A stretch of DNA of 64,000 nucleotides from Cryptomeria japonica (Eukaryota; Streptophyta; Pinopsida; Cupressales; Cupressaceae): positions 604,987,673-605,051,672 of the forward strand of contig NC_081408.1 in NCBI RefSeq assembly GCF_030272615.1, read 5' to 3'. The notes below the pieces were generated by a model. It had not been told where the DNA came from and made no database searches. It saw only the letters and a list, made by a program, of their open reading frames with translations. This document shows, one piece after another, positions 46,641-57,093 of this stretch. Positions within the stretch are counted from its first letter, which is position 1. The number at the start of each line of letters is the position of its first letter. Both the position numbers and the translations under genes were made by a program.

Positions 46641-47132
46641 GCGTGTGGATAGAATCGACGACACAGGCAATCCATATGAGAGCTCGTGGATAGAATCGCC
46701 GACTGAGGAAATCCACGTAAGAGCTTGTGGATAGAATCGCCAATTGAGGCAATCCACTTAAGAGCTTGTGGATAGAATCACCGACTGAGGCAATCCACGT
46801 GAGAGCTCATGGATAGAATCGCCGACTGAGGTAATCCACGTGAGAGCTCCTGGATAGAATCGCCGACTGAGGCAATCCACGTGAGAGCTAGTGGATAGAA
46901 TCGCTGACTGAGGCAATCCACGTGAGAGCTAGTGGATAGAATCGCCGACTGAGGCAATCCACGTAAGAACTTGTGGATAGAATCGCCGACTGAGGCAATC
47001 CACGTGAGAGCTCATGGATAGAATTGCCGACTGAGGCAATCCACACAAGAGCTTATGGATAGAATCGCCGACAGAGGCAATCCACGCAAGAGCTTGTGAA
47101 TAGAATCGCCAACGGAGGCAAATTCACACCTT
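46641..47132 (+). repeat. Twelve 41 bp tandem repeats with stem-forming ends
   Basis: Units start every 41 bp without exception from 46641 to 47092. The consensus has GTGGAT at positions 5-10 and ATCCAC at 30-35, around AGAATCGCCGACTGAGGCA. Six of the twelve keep both arms perfect. Copy 1 has a G-T pair. Copies 5, 6, 10 and 11 lose one end pair. Copy 12 has GTGAAT with ATTCAC, a matched double change. Because 41 is not a multiple of 3 the array is unlikely to code for protein. Confidence 0.9.
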
Positions 47133-47342
47133 GAGACTATGGTCCCCTGTGATGAGCATCATATGGTTGATGCAAATACTCCCAATATCATGAGATGATA
47201 TTTTTGAGTTATGGTGAATATCATGTGCCTTGATATTCTTGTTTATACCATACTTCCTGATATCATAGTGAGATAATATTTTCTCTATTCCATAATTAAT
47301 CTAGACTTAATGCATTTGCATTGATTTTATCTTCCCTAGCTA

Positions 47343-47355
47343 AGAGGGAGTGTTA
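47343..47355 (+). promoter_or_regulatory. Polypurine-like tract, possibly ancestral
   Basis: AAGAGGGAGTGTT here resembles a copia polypurine tract with an LTR edge. A weaker copy of the same stretch (CTAAGCAGAAGTGAT) stands directly before the right LTR at 47456. The duplicate may be a former LTR edge. Confidence 0.4.
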
Positions 47356-47455
47356 ATTATGTTTTGTGTAGCTATGGTGAGGGCCATAAGTGTTGACATG
47401 GGAGATCACTACACATTCTGTCTGATCATCCTCCCTAGCTAAGCAGAAGTGATAA

Positions 47456-47810
47456 TGTTTGTAGCTTCAGTCGAATGATCATTTAGAATACATATAATAT
47501 ATGTTGATTAATAATAATATATTATTATGTTATATTATTATATTATTATTAATCATATAAAATTTAATATTCAATATTAATCTATTATATTATTCTAAAT
47601 TAATAATTGATTGATGAAACATTATAATATTGATTAAATTATTATAATTAAAGGAGAGACATGTTCGTTCAAGGACATGCCTCTCCAAAGGAATATATAT
47701 AGTATAATGTTATTCAATTTGAGAACACAGAGAATTCCAAGAATGCAAGTATCAGATTGAATCAGATATATACATTAAAATACATCCAATAAAACCTGGG
47801 AAAATCAACA
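47456..47810 (+). repeat. 3' LTR, 355 bp
   Basis: The same length as the left LTR and almost identical. Confidence 0.9.
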
Positions 47811-48990
47811 AAAAGTTGTCATAGATTCATCTGACCTTTGTTATGTTCATACTAACAAACGTAGCAAGAGAGGATCCACAACTAAATTCAAGCATCCCCC
47901 TAAATAATTATAAACTACCATGAACATTTATTTACATGCAACGTGTTTATTAAATACACTTCCCAAAATTACATTTGAATCTCATTCACTCATAGAACAA
48001 ACTTGCATGACTTGATGCTCTGAAACAACCCGGGACACCATACATCCAAGAAACTAATTTAACAACCAACTCTTGTCACATTTTACATTCTAGTATTTAT
48101 GGGATTTCAATTATGTGCATTCTGGGAAGCCATTGATAGTCACAAGAACCATTTTCCAATCAAATGGATTTTATACGACAGACATAAATTTCTCTATGGC
48201 GTGGACCACGACGTTCCCTAGCACCCCTTGAAATTTTGGGGTTTACTTAATGCCATATCATCCTATTACCCTAGCTCCTCAAAACTTGGAGTAAAATAGA
48301 TCCATACCCATTCCTCAACCAAGGAATACAGGTCTATGAACAGATAAGGGCATGACCACAAACGATAACATGCTTGCAGAACCTGCAACAGCCAAGCATG
48401 TGAATTTGAAAAGTCACTAGTGTTGTGGCCCCTTAAACACAAAGACTGGTCCTTGATTTCTGAAATGAAACCATCAAGCATTCATTCTTTTTCAAGAGAT
48501 GAGAACTAGCAGCTGAAATTGCAAACTAGAAAGAGAAAATGTGAGCTATAAGGTTGCTTTGAGTTTGAATTCAATTCTATTACAAGAGTAAAAATGTTAG
48601 CCACTATGTTGCTCGTAAAGAAAATGGGAGCTTAGTAAAAGATGCCAACTTGAGCAGAAGCTAAATCAAATTGAAGGACATTCAAGAAGTTAATTCAAAT
48701 TGAAGGACATTCAAGAAGTGTTATCTCTACTGGCCTAATATATGCACAAGAGAGACAGCTTTTGCCGAAGCCTGTATAATTCTACTGTGCTTAAATTCTC
48801 AGCTATTTATCTAAATAAATGCGAGGATTACAGAACATCCTCTAAAATAAGAATACATTATCTCATGGTGATCCAATAACAGTAACCAAGACAAAACAAA
48901 TATACAATGATGATATAGACTCATGGTCTGAGTTTAAACAAACTAAACAATAACTTACAAAAAAGATTTAATTGCTCAGTCACATCAATC
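47811..48990. other. Intergenic DNA downstream of the PPR gene
   Basis: No gene is recognised. A short direct repeat (AATTGAAGGACATTCAAGAAGT, two copies) lies near 48670-48720. Confidence 0.5.
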
Positions 48991-48999
48991 AGTTCAATC

Positions 49000-49311
49000 C
49001 CACTTCTAACACCACAGATGGCCTCCATATTCCTGCTGGAGGATTATCAAATCTATCATTGCATACACCCTCCAAGCCGTGTTGAAACAAGTATGCAACT
49101 GGAAAACTAATTTACAAAAATCATAAACCAAATAATTCTCAGTAAATTGTGAACATTTGTTCCATAAATTTTGAATATCTTGACTCACTGCAATGGGCAT
49201 GCTAATGTGTTCTTCTAGTTCATGGATAAGCAAATATGACAATAAAACTTGACTTTCAGGAAAAGATGATGAATAAGAGAGACAATGTTGCAACACATAT
49301 GCTGCATCCTA
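49000..49311 (-). other. Possible exon of unknown identity
   Basis: On the minus strand a TTTATAG acceptor-like site near 49311 precedes an open stretch of about 100 codons (DAAYVLQHCLSYSS onward) to a TAG near 49006. It is not repetitive in this window and lies just downstream of the PPR gene on the same strand. I do not recognise it. It could be a last exon, part of the PPR 3' region, or chance. Confidence 0.2.
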
Positions 49312-49593
49312 TAAACCAGGTAATTAAGCCAACATAACTCAATGAATGAAAGCTAATAGCTAAAACTCTAACAATAAAAATGAACCAGAATGTTCACACC
49401 AGGATTATTCAAGCATTTTGCATACATCTGTAGATTGGTCCCATAGAGGTAAATATTTATGGCAAGTCAAAATAAAATTTGACAAAAAAGCCTCTCATAT
49501 TTTCCCAATCAGTTACTCATTATACAAGAACAAAGAAATATGAATGACAACTTGGCAACCCCGTGACACAAAATATTAGCAACAGAAACTTAT

Positions 49594-51849
49594 CTAAGTA
49601 GTGACCAAAATAGATGAATTTCTTGATTGCAGCCATGAAATTGCTGCATCACGTGTTGCTAAAAACCAACCAACTCTTTCTGTGCTCTTCTCAAAAGGAG
49701 AGTTTAATTCCTTTAGATGAGATTCAAAGAAAGTTGCTAAACCCTCTTGAGAAGACTGCTTGTTAGTTCCACGACCTGTATGAATTCCAAGCAATGGAGG
49801 CATCTCTTCTCCATCTTCAAGGGATTTTGATACACTGCTTATCCAACCATCAAAGGCAGTTAATGCTGATTTTAAGGAGAGGTTGCGTAAATTTAAACAC
49901 CATTCTGAAGGGGTCTTAGTGTCAAGGTTTTTATAGATTCCAAATATCGTTCCCAGATAGAGCAAATAATGAGCTCTTTCTGGGAAATTAAACTTGTAAC
50001 AGAGGTCGATTAAACAATTACAGAAATGTTTCCGCGTGTCATACAATGCATAATTGAAAACAGTTCGAATTTCTTCTTGAAGAACTACTGAACCAATGTT
50101 TTCATCTTGCAGCATTTTGACACATAACCCCAATTTTGGATTGGCCTTCTCAATGCACTCAAGAACTTTGCCAAACTCTTCCTTCTCACAGAAAGTGAGA
50201 ACTGAAATGAGAGACCCACACAACTTGTCATCTGGAGAGATCCCTTCATCAAGAAGGAGATTGAATATTTTTACAACATCATCAAATCTCTTTGCCTTAC
50301 CATAGCATTGTATAAGGCAAGTGCAAATAACCACTGTAGGCTTGAATCCAGCTTCCATCATCTCACTAAATGTCCTATTAACTTCTTCAATCTGACATCT
50401 CTTTGCATAGAGATCTATCATAGATGTATAACTCCACTGATCAGGTTTACATTGATCTGATTGACTCATCTCTTCAAAAATGGCAGCAGCCTCCTCCATA
50501 AGGCCTAAATCAGCACACATACCAAGTAACGTATTGTAAAGCATCATGTCCTTCGTCCATCCCTCATTATTTATTATGTTCCATAACTTCAAAGCATCAT
50601 TTGCCCACCTAGCTTTACCATAAACCCTTATAAGGCAAGTTACAGTTATCTGACTAGGAATTACACCTGCACCAGTCATCTCTATAAAGAGCAATTTGGC
50701 TGCCGATGGTTTCCCTGCCTTTGCTAGAGCACCAAGAACTGTATTATATGCAATCAAGTCAGGCTTAACCCCCAGAGTTTTCATTTCCTGGAAAGCCTCA
50801 AGTACAGCATCAGAATCCCCTGCGATGGAAAACATTTTTAAGAGAGTAGCAAATGCTCTGTTATCAGGAACCCATCCATCTGCTCTTCCTCGCTCATATA
50901 AATTCAAGGCTTCCTGTACCTGGCCATTCCTACTAAAAGCATCTAGCATTGCCGTATATGTTACCTCATCAGGCAAACAGCCAGTCTCTTTCATTCTCTC
51001 AAACCATTCCACAGCCTTGTGAAAAAGATTGCATTGTGTAGCACAGCTTATAACAGTTGAATAAGTTATATTGTCAGGCTCAATCTCTCGGTCAAGCATC
51101 TCCTTCAGCAACTCCTCTACTCTATCCCATTGTCTTCCCTTTCTCAGAACTTTCATGGCTACGTTGTAGACTATGGAATTCATCTCAAATTCCTCGTTTT
51201 TGTTGAGCCACTGAATGAAATAATATACTTTCTCGGAGTCTCGAATCATGTTGATCGTAATAACTGCATCTTTGGGAATTGGGATATATCCTACGGAATC
51301 TAGAACTTCAAAAACAGCCTCCTGGGTTGGCTGACAGGAATCTAATTTCTGGGCAAGAAGCCTCAGAGCTTCAAATTTTGGGCTCCTTTTGTGGTTCTGT
51401 CTGCGATTGTGACGATGCAATGTTAGGGCTGCTGTTCTGGGCCTGCTTGGATTGACCCACACCGATTTTGACTTGTATTTTGCTATGCCCTGATTATGCT
51501 CATGGGCATCATTAAATGGGGGTTTTGTATCCAGAAATTCCTTAGCAAAGGGTTTAAGTTGGTCTGCCATAGATGGAGTTTTGGGTTCTGTGTCCAGAAA
51601 TTCCTTAACAGAGGTTTTAAGTTGGTCCGCAATAGATGGGGTCTCGGTGTTTGCTTTTATCTCTACGTTGCTGGAGTTCACCTGGAAGCTGATTGAAGAA
51701 GAGGGTAGTCTCCATGGATTGTTCTTGTGTGTGAATTTGGGCTTTGAATCTAAATTATGAAATGCATTGGGGTAGTGGGTATGATATGAATGAGTACCTG
51801 CATTGGCAGTTGAAGGGACTCTTGATGGTACTGTTGATGCTAGAGACAT
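49594..51849 (-). CDS. P-class PPR-SMR protein, chloroplast type (751 aa)
   Basis: An intact single-exon gene. The N-terminus (residues 1-60) is rich in Ser, Thr and basic residues with few acids, as in chloroplast transit peptides. About ten 35-residue PPR units run from about residue 225 to 590; many end in PD (for example EMLDREIEPD, EMKTLGVKPD). A C-terminal SMR-like domain (about 655-745) has LNLRN where canonical SMR proteins have LDLH, and keeps the TGRG motif (GIHTGRGTN). Length and C-terminus fit the plant SVR7/ATP4/SOT1 group, closest by eye to SVR7/ATP4. Those proteins bind chloroplast transcripts and aid their stability or translation. The first ATG was chosen because the whole transit-like region follows it. 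It is the only clearly functional host gene here. Confidence 0.93.
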   Translation of the reverse strand: MSLASTVPSRVPSTANAGTHSYHTHYPNAFHNLDSKPKFTHKNNPWRLPSSSISFQVNSSNVEIKANTETPSIADQLKTSVKEFLDTEPKTPSMADQLKPFAKEFLDTKPPFNDAHEHNQGIAKYKSKSVWVNPSRPRTAALTLHRHNRRQNHKRSPKFEALRLLAQKLDSCQPTQEAVFEVLDSVGYIPIPKDAVITINMIRDSEKVYYFIQWLNKNEEFEMNSIVYNVAMKVLRKGRQWDRVEELLKEMLDREIEPDNITYSTVISCATQCNLFHKAVEWFERMKETGCLPDEVTYTAMLDAFSRNGQVQEALNLYERGRADGWVPDNRAFATLLKMFSIAGDSDAVLEAFQEMKTLGVKPDLIAYNTVLGALAKAGKPSAAKLLFIEMTGAGVIPSQITVTCLIRVYGKARWANDALKLWNIINNEGWTKDMMLYNTLLGMCADLGLMEEAAAIFEEMSQSDQCKPDQWSYTSMIDLYAKRCQIEEVNRTFSEMMEAGFKPTVVICTCLIQCYGKAKRFDDVVKIFNLLLDEGISPDDKLCGSLISVLTFCEKEEFGKVLECIEKANPKLGLCVKMLQDENIGSVVLQEEIRTVFNYALYDTRKHFCNCLIDLCYKFNFPERAHYLLYLGTIFGIYKNLDTKTPSEWCLNLRNLSLKSALTAFDGWISSVSKSLEDGEEMPPLLGIHTGRGTNKQSSQEGLATFFESHLKELNSPFEKSTERVGWFLATRDAAISWLQSRNSSILVTT

Positions 51850-51939
51850 TGCTGCTTCTGTTCTGCTTCACTGACCTTCCTTTTCCTTTGGGAGCAGTGG
51901 TGAACGAACTTATGTAATTACCCCGCCTGGGTCCTCTCC

Positions 51940-51946
51940 AAATATA
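51940..51946 (-). promoter_or_regulatory. Candidate TATA box of the PPR gene
   Basis: TATATTT on the minus strand lies about 91 bp upstream of the ATG, a plausible distance for a short 5' leader. Many TATA-like words occur in such AT-rich DNA. Confidence 0.3.
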
Positions 51947-51949
51947 CAA

Positions 51950-53522
51950 ACAAGTTCTTCAATTTAGATAGCGATTAGATTGGAATCACCTTATCCAGTA
52001 GGTTACTTAGCTTATTGCTGAAACAAAACCCAATTTTCCTTTAGACTAATCATAAATATTAAGAGATAAAACACCGCCATGACCATCAGAACCGTATCAT
52101 CTTATTGCAATCGTCGGGGGAGATAGTGATTATGTATGACCTAAAGTTTGTTCGGTGAGAAAGCTCTATGCGTGAAGAACCCACTACGGTTCGATTAGTG
52201 TTGGATGTCCCTAGTGCTAAGTTTATTGGGTAGGCTCAATATGAGGCATATATAGTATTAGTACTTGAATTTTAATGGAACACGGTAATTTTCACATAAA
52301 TTGGTATTGTTTTTTTTTTTTTTTAAATTTAGATATACAAAACGTGATGATTTTTTGTACAATTTTTTGAGTTTTTACAACAATGTGGATGAAAATCATG
52401 AAGATTTCATACTGAAAATTTCATTCAAAACTGCTGTGTTTTGCACATTTTGAAAATCGTATTGAATGCCATTTTATGTGGAGATTAGTCACTTCCCATT
52501 TTAATGAGGTGCAATGGTTATGTCGATAATCACATATAGTCTGAGTAATTTAATTAGAGGGTCGAGAGGTCATACAAATTTGTAATTGTGAAGATGCAAT
52601 ATTTCATGTGATCACATTTTTTTGAGGTGAGGTGTTGTTTGAAATAATTCACTTGCCTTGTCTACCAAGCCAGTTGCAACTACAACATCACTAAGTATGT
52701 CAGTGATGTTTTCACCATTATTCAATTTCATCATAATTTGACCTGAAATAACAAATATTGGATTTTACATTTATTTTGTTTTTAATATTTAAATTGGTTT
52801 TATCTTTTATTTATTTTTGGTTTTTAGGTTTATTAGACTTCAAAATTTATTAATTTTAAGGTTTAGATTTCTAATATTAGTGTTAGTTTAGATAAATAAC
52901 ATACATAAATATTTTAATTATTAATGTTTTTACTTTGAATGTCATTTTTTTAAAAAAAAACTTTTCTTAATTTTTAATGATGAATAATGTAATTTTATAT
53001 TTAAAAATATGATATAAAATTTTTAAAAATATTATTTTTGTTCACATTATTTATGAATCAAATCTAGAACAATTCAATTAGAATTTTTCTATTGGAAAAT
53101 AACTTCCAATGTAACCTTAAATCAATACTATACTTAAAATTTTCATCTATGATGCTTTTGTTTTGGATTTAAGCTAAAAAAATAGAGTAACAAAGAAAAC
53201 ATATCCCACAATATAAATTAATAAATTGCATCACGCTAACCTTAAGTAAATCATAACCCTTACGTAACCTTAATTGTAATTGTTAACATTACATTAATTG
53301 TAATCTTATCAAACAATGTGAGCCCTAACTCTCACCTAACTTTATGTAATACCCAAAATTTTGCTACGAAAATTGAATCATTTTTTTCTATTTTCTTTTA
53401 AAAATTTAACATACATGATTTGTATTTACATTTATATATATTTTTGTTTGTCTACACTAATTAATAGTACATTGAACACACTTTTCCACACTCACATATA
53501 TAATGTATATATTATTTTCATA

Positions 53523-53574
<52 letters not shown>

Positions 53575-53589
53575 ATTTTTAAATAATAT
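51950..53589. other. AT-rich intergenic DNA upstream of the PPR gene
   Basis: I see no gene. It contains homopolymer T and A runs and, at its end, a long TA run. Confidence 0.6.
53525..53568. repeat. (TA)n microsatellite
   Basis: About 22 TA units. Confidence 0.95.
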
Positions 53590-53906
53590 TAAGTAGCACA
53601 CATTCTTATAATAAATAAATTACTTGTATTTTAATTCTTCCTCACATTCCATAATTTTCTTTTGAAATAATATTTAAAAAACTTTTTTATCCCACTTTAG
53701 TATTCTCTAGGATATCCTTAAAGGAATAATCAATTAAAATAAGAAAATTGAGAACATTAACTTTTAAAGCCTCTACTAAGCCACTATTAAAATTAGCCCC
53801 TAGGTAAAGAAGATATTAAAAATTAACATATGTTTTATAGAAAAATACCAAATGTATGTTTTTTCTTTTTTTTTTCTTTTTTCTTTTATTTTGGGTGAGG
53901 ATTTGA

Positions 53907-54345
53907 TTTGATGTGGGCCAAATAAGTCAATGTGGATCAAAGAAAAGTGGAATCCATGCAATTTGCTTGGGGGTCGCATGTCCAAGGTTCGAATCAAACT
54001 TTCATTAATTGTCAAGTTTCTGAGATAGTTCCTGAAATGCAGCTTTTGACATGTTCTACACAACAAGAAAAAGTTAGTCGAATTTTTTTTTTTTTTTTGA
54101 CAAAAATTTTAATGGGTTTTTTTACTAGCATCTGACAAGAGACAAATCTAGTGGCCTTTGCCACCATATATAGCCTACCGGCAAACTAGAACCAGAATAA
54201 GTTTCTTCAACACCCATTGTTTCACTAGCATATTTTTCATCCATCTACACGTTCCATATTTGTAATCTAGATGTGATAGACTAATAAGCTCATTGTAATC
54301 ATTTTGTGTTATTGAATTAATGAAAAGTTATTTTAAAATTCTACA
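53907..54345 (+). mobile_element. SINE-like element, copy 1
   Basis: A tRNA-like head holds a weak A-box-like AAAAGTGGAATCC near 53942 and a B-box-like GGTTCGAATC near 53986, the spacing of a Pol III promoter. The body ends in a TTGAATTAATGAAAAGTTATTTT-type tail (54315-54340), as in some plant SINEs. The copy at 55020-55455 differs at many positions. The limits are approximate. Confidence 0.45.
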
Positions 54346-54378
54346 TGTTAATTCTATTGTGCCAACTCTAAACTACAC

Positions 54379-54490
54379 AATTGAACACTCATTTCTCTAG
54401 ATTCTCCACAATTACATTTAATTGAACACTCATTTCTCTAGATTCTCCAGAATTACATTTAATTGAACACGCATTTCTCTAGACTCTCCA
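54379..54490. repeat. 41 bp tandem repeat, 2.7 copies
   Basis: Units starting AATTGAACAC at 54379, 54420 and 54461 share CATTTCTCTAGA and TTCTCCA. The period equals that of the array at 46641-47132 but the sequence is unrelated. Confidence 0.85.
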
Positions 54491-55019
54491 TCTATGATTG
54501 TATCATATTATATGTTATTTTTGTGGACATTTATAATAGTCATTACTAAAGACAAGATAAGAACCAATTAGTAACCCTTATCAATATTAAAAATGAACTT
54601 AAAAAGTAAAATTAATGCATTTTACACCAAAGAATGCTTTAAATTACTATATTATATTAAATAGCACAAATTCTTTTAATAAATAAATTACTTATATTTT
54701 AATTCTTCCTCACATTCCTTAATTTTCTTTTAAAATAATATTTAAAAAACATTCATAAAAATCTTTATATTATATAGAGTATAAATATTAACTATCTAAA
54801 TTTAGTTAACTTTACCCCACTTTAGTATTCTCTAGGATATCCTTAAGGAAGCATCAACTAAAATGAGAAAATTTAAAACATTAATTTTTAAAGCCTCTAC
54901 TAAGTCACTATTAAAATTAGCCCCTCTTCATGAGGTAAAGAAGATATTAAAAATTAATATATGCTTTATAGAAAAATATCAAACGTATGTTTATCATATG
55001 CTTTATTTTCTAGTGAGGA

Positions 55020-55455
55020 CTTATTTGATATGGACCAAATAAGCCAGTATGGATCAAAGAAAAGTGGAATCCATGCACTCTGCCCATGGGTTGCATGTCC
55101 AGGGTTTGAATCAAACTCTTATTAATTGTCGTCAAGTTTCTGACATAGTCCCCAAAATGCAGTTTTTTGACATATTATACACAACAAGGAAAAGCTAGTC
55201 AAGAAATTTAATTTTTTCCAACAAAATTTTGAATGGGTTCTTTTACCAATGTTTGATGTGAGACAAATTCAGTAGCCTTTGCCACCATATATAGCATATC
55301 GGCTAACTAGAACCATAACAAGTTTCTTCTACACCCAATGTTTCACTAGCATATATTTTGTCCACCTACACATTCCATATTTGTAATCTAGATGTGATAG
55401 ACTAATGAGCCCATTGTAATCATTTTGTGTTATTGAATTAATGAAAAGTTATTTT
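55020..55455 (+). mobile_element. SINE-like element, copy 2
   Basis: The second copy carries the B-box-like word as GGTTTGAATC and the same tail. It came with the block duplication rather than by a separate insertion. Confidence 0.42.
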
Positions 55456-55570
55456 GAAATTTTATGTTAGACAAGATGAGAACCGGTTAGTAACTCTTAT
55501 TGACATTAAAGATGAACTTAAAAGTAAAATTAATGCATTCTACACCAAAGAATAAACTTGTTGTGGTTCT

Positions 55571-56800
55571 TATTAGACAGTTCAGATAACCAGAAGACAA
55601 CTGAGAGGGGGGGGGGGGGTGTGTGAATCAGTTGTCTCAAATTACAGGAACATTCAGCAGTTAAAACTTTAATATCGGAACCCAAAACAATAATACCAGA
55701 ATAACAGTTAATCAATTAAGCATAAACAATAAACACAAAATAAAAGCCATCCACACAACACTAAGATTTGTACGTGGAAAACCCGATAAAGGGAAAAACC
55801 ACGATGGGAAGCCTACCCACAGTCAGATAATACTTCTGCAGTAAGTATGTGAATTACAATGAAGGAGGCTACACTTGCAGGAAGGTCAATAGCCTAGAGC
55901 ACACTTCTCATCACAAAAGGAGCCTCACTGACTACATATAAATCCAGAAAACATTCTGGAGAAGTGTTGAACTGCAAAAGATAGCATCTCCTGTGCTAGA
56001 GTATAGTTTCGGTTAAGCTCAATACCGGAGGACTAAATCCTCTTACATAAACCCAATTCGATCTCCAATGATTGACCAACTCCTCTACCTGAATGTTATT
56101 ACATTTATTCACACTTTACATTCCTTGACCATGACCTCTTACATTAACCATGATGATCTACATTGAGATCTTACATCTATCTATACAAAACCCTAGACCA
56201 TAAACAATCAGGTCGGCCACCAGACAATAAGCCGATTACATAATTACAAACCATGTCGGCCTTAGACCAAACAAATAATAGCCAACTCAGAAGACATCTC
56301 GAAAAGACATCAATAGGTCCTATCCACACGTTACATTAAAGTCGGTCCATAGCCTAGATCGATTGGGACCAAGTATAGGTCCACACGCTTAAGCAATGAT
56401 CTCCATCCTCCAAGTCACAAACATGATCACCAACAACATCCCGAAACTCCATCAGAAGCTGCATCAACACCACTTATACAATTCATCAAAGATCTCCATC
56501 AAAAGCTCTGTCAATGAAACCCTCGCCGGAACCAGAAACCAATCTTCTAAGCAAGCAGGATAGCATCCAATCACCGGACCAAAACCAACTAACCAAATAT
56601 GAGTATAAGTATCATGAGCAAGTCAATTCCATCACCATACTATATTGGAGCCTGCCGGATCATACCAGATCCAAGTTAACCAGAAACCACTCAACCTACC
56701 GGGACCATAAGGGTGTCGGTAAAGCATCCAAACAACTAGTTTTGACATCAATGACAAAACATCAATGCAACACATAATCAATTCCACCAAATGGCCAACA
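55571..56800 (-). repeat. 3' LTR of the copia element
   Basis: The LTR begins TATTAGACAG (second base changed). A run of ten or more G follows near 55607. It ends at the polypurine tract. Confidence 0.93.
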
Positions 56801-56815
56801 ATCTCCCCCTTTGGC
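56801..56815 (-). promoter_or_regulatory. Polypurine tract of the copia element
   Basis: On the minus strand CCAAAGGGGGAGAT abuts the LTR. Two further AAAGGGGGAGA words lie at about 56873-56883 and 56926-56936. Confidence 0.88.
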
Positions 56816-57093
56816 ATTGATGTCAACACTAGATGTGAAAAACATCTAAGTACCAAGAAATGCCAAACAAGTCTCCCCCTTTGACATTTATCATTTTCTC
56901 TTTATCTTTTTCACATCAATATCTCTCCCCCTTTGACATCAATGCTACAAATCTAACAGAAATATCAAAGCAAAAACATAAGCTTCTGAATCTCAAAGCC
57001 GACTATTGCCCCTAAGCAGTAGCATCCCACATCAGTGTCGGAATGAATAGTATCTCTGATAATGCATGACAAACTGATTCCAAACCGCATCAA

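Larger units (their letters stand above)
45208..47810 (+). mobile_element. Non-autonomous copia-like LTR element with internal hairpin array
   Basis: Two 355 bp LTRs (45208-45562 and 47456-47810) differ at about five positions by eye (about 1.4%), so this is the youngest-looking LTR pair here. The LTRs start TGTTTG and end TCAACA. TGGTATCAGAGCTC, the initiator tRNA-Met site, follows the left LTR at once, which sets the plus strand. The 1.9 kb interior has no gag or pol. It holds a 12-unit tandem array and two further hairpins. The flanks (GTTAA and AAAAG) do not match, so no target duplication is present. Confidence 0.88.
53590..55560. repeat. Tandem duplication of a roughly 1 kb block
   Basis: 53590-54640 and 54658-55560 share long stretches in the same order: a CACATTCTT...AATAAATAAATTACTT block, a CTTTAGTATTCTCTAGGATATCC block, the SINE-like part, and a final GATGAACTTAAAA...TTACACCAAAGAAT-type block. 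The first copy holds about 150 bp of extra sequence (54350-54500) with a short tandem array. The copia element inserted at the end of the second copy. Confidence 0.8.

Noticed and set aside
46641-47132. CRISPR-like array
   Set aside because: Units abut at 41 bp with no unique spacers, and the array lies inside an LTR element of a plant genome.
53361-53582. 73-codon frame ending in Ile-Tyr repeats
   Set aside because: Translation of the (TA)n microsatellite.
54379-54490. Relation to the 41 bp array at 46641
   Set aside because: Only the period is the same; the sequences are unrelated.
53592-55455. The two roughly 1 kb copies as LTRs
   Set aside because: No TG...CA ends, primer site or polypurine tract; a local tandem duplication fits better.
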